This document shows, one piece after another, positions 59,934-64,000 of a DNA stretch of 64,000 nucleotides. Numbering within the stretch: the stretch's first letter is position 1; each line of letters starts with the position of its first letter. Position numbers and translations under genes: made by a program. The notes under the pieces are model-generated. The model saw nothing but the letters and a program-made list of their open reading frames with translations, was not told the origin of the DNA and made no database searches. Source of the DNA: JADJEK01 sp052034255 (lineage in GTDB: Bacteria; Planctomycetota; B15-G4; JADJEK01); contig JBPOIU010000007.1 in NCBI GenBank assembly GCA_052034255.1, positions 103,241-167,240 of the forward strand, read 5' to 3'.

Positions 59934-60902
59934 TCAGCGCGGCGGAACGGGTGTGACCGTCACTTGCGCGAGCAGCTTGCGCCGCGCGGTCTCGCGCTCG
60001 TCCGGCAAGATGCCTTCCTCCATCACCAGGCGTACGAGTTCGTCGCGGAACATCGGCAGCGTTGCGGGCTCGACGCTGACCAACTCGACGATCACGTAAC
60101 CGACGCGCGTTTCGAGCACACCACTGCGCTCGCCGGACTTCGTGAAACCGGCGATGGTCGCGTCGACGCTGCCGCCGAATGTCGTTGGGCGGTACGGTTC
60201 GAGCAGGCCACCCCGCTCCGCGGACTCGTGGTCGCTGAACGCGCGAGCGACGTCGGCGAAGGCGTCGCCGGCAGCGAGGCGTGCCAGTGCGCGTTCGGCG
60301 CGAGCCTTCGCCGCGGCGGTGCGCAGCTCGCGTACGTTTCCGGTGCTGTCGGCGATCTCTCCCGGATGGTCGCGACGGCGATCCACGAGAATGCCGCGCA
60401 CGACGCGTCGCGTCGGCGGATCGCCGTAGAACTCGGTCAGTCGCGCGGCCAACGCGGCGTCGTCGGTCGGGCGCGCGGCGCGCGCGCAATCCTCGAGCGC
60501 GAGGTCCATCGCGATCGCGCGGCGACGAGCGAGCTTGAACGAGTCCTTCGAGTGTCCGATCGACGCCAGTTCTTGCACGTACGCGGCTTCGTCGCCGCCG
60601 AAGCGGTCGCGCAGCACGAGGTTCCACTGGGCGTCGACCGCCGCGTCGATGCGCTCCGGGGTCGGCGCGAAGCCGAGCTTCGCCGCACCTGCCGCGATCG
60701 CTCGCTCCTCGAGGAACATGCCGACGTTCGGTGGGCCGAACACGTCCGACAACCACTGCTGGAACTCTTCGCGTGGGACCGCGACTCCGTCGATCGAGCC
60801 GACGCTGCGAGCGGGTTCGGCTTGGTCCTGGGCGTGGATCGCGGGCTCGAGCGGACCCACGACCGTGACGACGGTGAGACAGAGCAAGGCAGTGCGCGAC
60901 AC
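59934..60902 (-). CDS. Exported PpiC-type peptidyl-prolyl isomerase / foldase
   Basis: A 322-residue protein. Signal peptide SRTALLCLTVVTVVGPLEPA ends in IHAQD. The N-terminal helical part (VAVPREEFQQWLSDVFG) resembles SurA/PrsA chaperone arms. The C-terminal half is a parvulin domain: RALARLAAGDAFADVARAFS, ESAERGGLLEPY and SGERSGVLETRVGYVIVELV. It probably assists folding of exported proteins. GTG 60902 is favoured over ATG 60932 because it gives a regular signal peptide, has GGAGG upstream, and a TAGGAT -10 lies at 60936-60931. Confidence 0.82.
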   Translation of the reverse strand: MSRTALLCLTVVTVVGPLEPAIHAQDQAEPARSVGSIDGVAVPREEFQQWLSDVFGPPNVGMFLEERAIAAGAAKLGFAPTPERIDAAVDAQWNLVLRDRFGGDEAAYVQELASIGHSKDSFKLARRRAIAMDLALEDCARAARPTDDAALAARLTEFYGDPPTRRVVRGILVDRRRDHPGEIADSTGNVRELRTAAAKARAERALARLAAGDAFADVARAFSDHESAERGGLLEPYRPTTFGGSVDATIAGFTKSGERSGVLETRVGYVIVELVSVEPATLPMFRDELVRLVMEEGILPDERETARRKLLAQVTVTPVPPR

Positions 60903-61056
60903 GACGACCTCCGCGGCAAAAGGGTGGAGCATCCTATCCGGAGGGCCAGCGGAGCACGTCCGTCCGGTGTGGTGCGCGAGGGGTGGAGCCCTGCGATCCA
61001 GTCCGTCGCCGGAGGGCACCGGCGACGATCGCCCGAGGGCTTCGTCCGAGGCGAAC

Positions 61057-61085
61057 TTGCCGAGTGGGGGGTGCTCCGCTTACGT
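61057..61085 (+). promoter_or_regulatory. Possible promoter of miaB-ribD
   Basis: TTGCCG at 61057-61062 and TTACGT at 61080-61085, 17 bp apart; transcription would start near 61092, ten to twenty nt before the candidate start codons of miaB. Confidence 0.4.
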
Positions 61086-61113
61086 TCGTGGCCCCTTTTC
61101 CGTGAGCAAGCCG

Positions 61114-62478
61114 ATGACGGTGCTGCAGCCGACGACGAACCCGACGGGCCGAGTCCTCATGGAGGTCTTCGGTTGTCAGATGAACGTCGTCGACGCCGAA
61201 TTGGTGCTCGGCAGGTTCCGCAAGCTCGCGTTCGAGGAAACGCAGGATTACGACGCCGCGGACGTGATCGTGTTCAACACCTGTTCCGTGCGCGGTCACG
61301 CCGAGGACCGTGTGATCTCGCGCCTCGGCGCGCTGCGCGAGTGGAAGAAGGCCAAGGCGAATCGTGTGCTCGCGGTCATGGGATGCATGGCGCAGCGCGA
61401 GGCGCGCGACATCCGGCGCCGTTTGCCGCACGTCGATTTGATCACCGGCACGAAGGACTTCCCGAAGCTCCCGGAACTCGCGCAACGCGTGCGGGCCGGC
61501 GAAGGTCCGTTCATCGTCATCGATGGCGCGGAGCGTCCCGACGTCGAACGCTTGCCCACGACGCGACCGAAGCCGTTCCAGGCTTACGTCACGATCATGC
61601 GTGGCTGCAATCGGCCTTGCACGTACTGCATCGTGCCCACGGTGCGGGGCCGTGAGATCAGCCGTCCGCTCGACGAAGTCGTCGACGAAGTGAAGGCGCT
61701 GGTCGACGAGGGAGTCGTCGAAGTCTGCCTGCTCGGGCAAACGGTCAACGCCTACGACGGGCAGCGTCCCGGCGAAGTGACGCTCGGCACGCTGCTGCGT
61801 CGTCTCGACGCGATCACGGGCTTGGCGCGACTGCGTTTCATCACGTCGCACCCGACCGACTTCAACGACGACACGTTCGCGGCGATGGCGGAGAACTCAC
61901 GACTCGATCGGTTCCTCCACATGCCGATCCAATCCGGATCCGACCGGATGCTGCGCGCGATGCGCCGCGGCTACACGGTCGACAAGTACCGCAGGATCGT
62001 CGATCGCGTACGTGCGTCGATCCCCGACATGCAGATCGGCTGCGACTGGATCGTCGGCTTCCCCGGGGAGACCGAGGTCGATCACCAGGAGAGCCTCGCG
62101 GTCTGCGAGGAGATGCGGTTCTCGCAGTCGTTCGTGTTCAAGTACTCGCCGCGCCCGGGCACGGTCTCGGCCGAGTCGATGGTCGACGACGTCGACAACG
62201 ACACGAAGAAGCGGCGCAACAACGAGCTGCTCGACGTGCAAGCTCGCGTCTCGCTGACGTCGCACCAGGCGCTCGTGGGTCGCGAACTCGATGTCCTGTT
62301 CGAGGGGAAGAGCCGCCTCGACGACACGAAGTGGGCCGGACGCGATCCCGCGCATCGCATCGTCTGCGTCGAGGACGATCGCCTGCGGGAAGGCGTGTTC
62401 GCGCGCGTGCGGATCGAGCGGTGCTCGGCGCTGACGCTGTTCGGCTCCGTGGTGTCGATCCACGATGCGTCCCGCTAG
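61114..62478 (+). CDS. miaB: tRNA 2-methylthio-N6-isopentenyladenosine synthase MiaB
   Basis: A 454-residue radical-SAM methylthiotransferase acting at A37 of UNN-decoding tRNAs. The N-terminal cluster domain has EVFGCQMNVVDAE, FNTCSVRGHAEDRV and VMGCMAQREA; the radical-SAM loop is GCNRPCTYCIVP; then FLHMPIQSGSDRMLRAMRRG and CDWIVGFPGETE. A TRAM domain closes it. MiaB is distinguished from RimO and MtaB by NMNxxD-like QMNVVDAE and overall match. ATG 61114 or GTG 61102 starts it. The end overlaps ribD by 14 nt. Confidence 0.95.
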   Translation: MTVLQPTTNPTGRVLMEVFGCQMNVVDAELVLGRFRKLAFEETQDYDAADVIVFNTCSVRGHAEDRVISRLGALREWKKAKANRVLAVMGCMAQREARDIRRRLPHVDLITGTKDFPKLPELAQRVRAGEGPFIVIDGAERPDVERLPTTRPKPFQAYVTIMRGCNRPCTYCIVPTVRGREISRPLDEVVDEVKALVDEGVVEVCLLGQTVNAYDGQRPGEVTLGTLLRRLDAITGLARLRFITSHPTDFNDDTFAAMAENSRLDRFLHMPIQSGSDRMLRAMRRGYTVDKYRRIVDRVRASIPDMQIGCDWIVGFPGETEVDHQESLAVCEEMRFSQSFVFKYSPRPGTVSAESMVDDVDNDTKKRRNNELLDVQARVSLTSHQALVGRELDVLFEGKSRLDDTKWAGRDPAHRIVCVEDDRLREGVFARVRIERCSALTLFGSVVSIHDASR

Positions 62479-63580
62479 CGACGCGCGAGCGGTCGCCGCA
62501 TGGTTGGATCGCGCGGTCGAACTCGCGGCGCGCGGAGCATTCCTGGTCGAACCCAACCCGCGCGTCGGGGCTCTGATCGTCGCCACGGACGGCGCCACGT
62601 TCGAAGGCTGGCACACCGGCTACGGCGGACCGCATGCCGAGGTCGTCGCGTTGCGCGCTGCGGGCGCGAAGGCGCACGGCGCGACGATCGTCGTGACGCT
62701 GGAACCGTGTTCGACGCACGGCAAGACTCCCGCGTGCACCGATGCCCTGCTCGCCGCGGGCGTCGCGCGCGTCGTGTACGCGTGCGTCGATCCGAACCCG
62801 GCGCATCGAGGCCGAGCCGCCGCGATCCTGACGGAGCGCGGAGTCGCGGTGGATGGCCCGGTGGCGCATTCCGGCGCGCAACGGCTGCTCGAGGGGTTCG
62901 AGCGCCATCTGGCACGGTCGCGATCGTTCGTCAGCGCGAAGTGGGCGATGTCGCTCGACGGCAAGATCGCGACGGCGACCGGTGATTCGAAGTGGATCAC
63001 GTCCGACGCGGCGCGCGCGATCGCGCACGAGCTGCGCGGCCACGTCGATGGCATCGCGGTCGGAATCGGCACCGTGCTCGCGGACGATCCTCGCTTGACG
63101 GCGCGGCCGCCCGGGCCTCGGCTCGCGCAGCGCGTGGTGTTCGATCGTCGGCTGCGCACACCGTCGCAGTGGGTGGGGTTCACGGATGCGGGCCCGCCCG
63201 TGGTGCTGCTCCACGGACCGACCGCCGCGGTCGCGGAGCGGCAACGTTGTGAGGCCGCCGGTGCGCGCTTGATCGAGATCGATGCGGAGTCGGATGCCGC
63301 GTTCGTCAAACGCGCCGTCGCGGCGCTGCGGGGGATCGGCATCGCGAGTCTGATGGTGGAGGGCGGAGGGACCTTGCTCGGCGCGTTCGCCGACGCTCGT
63401 TGCATCGACCGCGTGCTCGCGTTCGTCGCCCCGCGTCTGATCGGCGGCGAGCGCGCACCGACGGCGGTGGGTGGTGCGGGAGTCGCTCGTGTCCACGAGG
63501 CGTTGACGTTCGAGGAGGGGCGCTTCGAGTCGATCGGCGGCGATCTCGTCTATCGAGGATTGGTCGCCGCGTCGGCCTGA
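62465..63580 (+). CDS. ribD: Bifunctional riboflavin biosynthesis deaminase/reductase RibD
   Basis: A 371-residue enzyme for the second and third steps of riboflavin synthesis. The zinc deaminase domain has GGPHAEVVALRAAG and TLEPCSTHGKTPACTDALLA. The reductase domain follows from about residue 150 (FVSAKWAMSLDGKIATATGD, SKWITSDAARAIAHELRGHV, GIGTVLADDPRLTARPPG, SLMVEGGGTLLGAF). No FMN riboswitch was recognised. It starts inside miaB (14-nt overlap). Confidence 0.95.
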   Translation: MRPASDARAVAAWLDRAVELAARGAFLVEPNPRVGALIVATDGATFEGWHTGYGGPHAEVVALRAAGAKAHGATIVVTLEPCSTHGKTPACTDALLAAGVARVVYACVDPNPAHRGRAAAILTERGVAVDGPVAHSGAQRLLEGFERHLARSRSFVSAKWAMSLDGKIATATGDSKWITSDAARAIAHELRGHVDGIAVGIGTVLADDPRLTARPPGPRLAQRVVFDRRLRTPSQWVGFTDAGPPVVLLHGPTAAVAERQRCEAAGARLIEIDAESDAAFVKRAVAALRGIGIASLMVEGGGTLLGAFADARCIDRVLAFVAPRLIGGERAPTAVGGAGVARVHEALTFEEGRFESIGGDLVYRGLVAASA

Positions 63581-63817
63581 GCCCTGAACCCCGGAAGCCG
63601 CAGGAGTGCCGCATCCGCGCGAACCGCGCGCTGGGTCGTCCCCGCGCGTGGGGCCCAGAGGCCGTGAATCACTCCCTCGCTTCGAGGAATTGCTCACGGT
63701 TACCTAGCGCGGGCTACGCCCGCAACCGAATGAGTCTGCGCGTTCTCACGGTCTCGCCGGACACCTGTGCCTGTTGAACGGGGCGGCGACTGCCGTCGCC
63801 TCGGACACCTGGTGCGG
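63581..63817. other. Intergenic stretch behind ribD
   Basis: No gene is apparent. It has several short inverted repeats, for example GCGGGC with GCCCGC near 63705-63720, and the phrase CGGACACCTG occurs twice (near 63761 and 63803). Nothing matches a known RNA family that I can name. Confidence 0.35.
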
Positions 63818-63876
63818 GATCGACTACGTCCGAGAATCGTCGCTGGACGCGACGACTCTCGGACGTAGTCGATCAG
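63818..63876. repeat. Palindromic element, copy 2
   Basis: A 59-bp palindrome whose arms begin GATCGACTACGTCCGAG. Relative to copy 1 (50803-50863) it lies in reverse orientation and differs at only two positions plus the missing outermost 2 bp on the left. Here it sits between ribD and a second hairpin, not at stop codons. Confidence 0.85.
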
Positions 63877-63881
63877 TGCAA

Positions 63882-63923
63882 CGCCAAGGGGGCCGCCGCT
63901 CGATCGCGACGGCCCCCTTGGCG
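63882..63923 (-). terminator. Hairpin terminator of the partial gene at the window end
   Basis: A perfect 14-bp stem (63882-63895 with 63910-63923) and a 14-nt loop, 17 nt beyond the stop of the minus-strand gene at 63941. No T-run is present, as for other hairpins in this window. Confidence 0.6.
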
Positions 63924-63940
63924 GTCGATCGCCGTCTCGT

Positions 63941-64000
63941 TCACTTGTTCTCGGGTTGCGGCTCGACCGGAGCCGGTGCCGGAGCGACGCCGTCCTGCGG
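63941..64000 (-). CDS. C-terminal end of an unidentified gene (5' part outside window)
   Basis: The last 19 codons and TGA stop (63943-63941) of a minus-strand gene: PQDGVAPAPAPVEPQPENK. The proline/alanine-rich tail looks disordered and gives no family. The reading frame is open to the window edge and a hairpin follows the stop, which supports a real gene end. Confidence 0.6.
   Translation of the reverse strand, partial: PQDGVAPAPAPVEPQPENK

Noticed and set aside
63581..63817. FMN riboswitch near ribD
   Set aside because: The conserved FMN-box blocks are not present either upstream of ribD (which overlaps miaB) or in the downstream gap.
1..64000. CRISPR arrays, rRNA genes, insertion sequences, prophage or defence islands
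   Set aside because: No regularly spaced repeats, rRNA signatures, transposase motifs or phage genes were seen in reading the sequence; the only repeated element noted is the palindrome pair.

Overview
The window is a high-GC bacterial chromosome segment with the gene content of a Planctomycetota-like organism. This is inferred from gene content, not from a search. The supporting signs are a division/cell-wall cluster with no ftsQ, ftsA or ftsZ behind it, many secreted HEAT, TPR and zinc-ribbon proteins, and a ribosomal operon lacking rpmD (L30). The strain makes peptidoglycan precursors: nearly the whole Mur pathway is here, except murD.

Region 1 (1-10143) is the distal half of the S10/spc/alpha ribosomal operon, from the end of rpsC through rplQ, with secY, infA, rpmJ and rpoA, closed by a strong hairpin. 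Region 2 (10240-16381) holds dnaE on the minus strand, a multi-pass membrane protein, a HEAT-repeat lipoprotein and a CxxC protein. Region 3 (16619-30222) is a division/cell-wall cluster: terminator, strong promoter, MraZ-type boxes, then mraZ-rsmH-ftsL-ftsI-murE-murF-(structured leader)-mraY-ftsW-LysM-murG-murC-murB. Most of these genes overlap or nearly touch, followed by a DedA gene. Region 4 (30983-36841) contains recJ, then selA and selD. SelD carries an in-frame UGA at the active-site position and so is itself a selenoprotein; the true gene is longer than a conventional reading shows. An S1-domain protein follows. tRNA-Sec lies about 10 kb away at 45179-45276, so three of the four core selenocysteine genes are in the window; selB was not seen.

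Region 5 (36876-48378) has secreted or anchored proteins, a rhodanese/MauE-like pair, an amino-sugar recycling operon (BadF-type sugar kinase, MurQ, and a NagA reduced to its barrel), tRNA-Sec, and a nucleotidyltransferase-glycosyltransferase fusion. Region 6 (48377-55858) holds a TPR lipoprotein convergent with an operon that runs yajC, yraN, polyprenyl-phosphate sugar transferase, serA, serC-like aminotransferase. Region 7 (56071-64000) contains mnmA, HEAT and zinc-ribbon proteins, a PpiC-type foldase, miaB and ribD, and the last codons of an unidentified minus-strand gene.

Recurrent signals: promoters of the form TTGAC(A/C/G)-N16 to 18-TAGnnn precede several transcription units. A 59-61 bp palindromic element occurs twice, in opposite orientation, at 50803-50863 and 63818-63876. 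No CRISPR array, rRNA or insertion sequence was seen.
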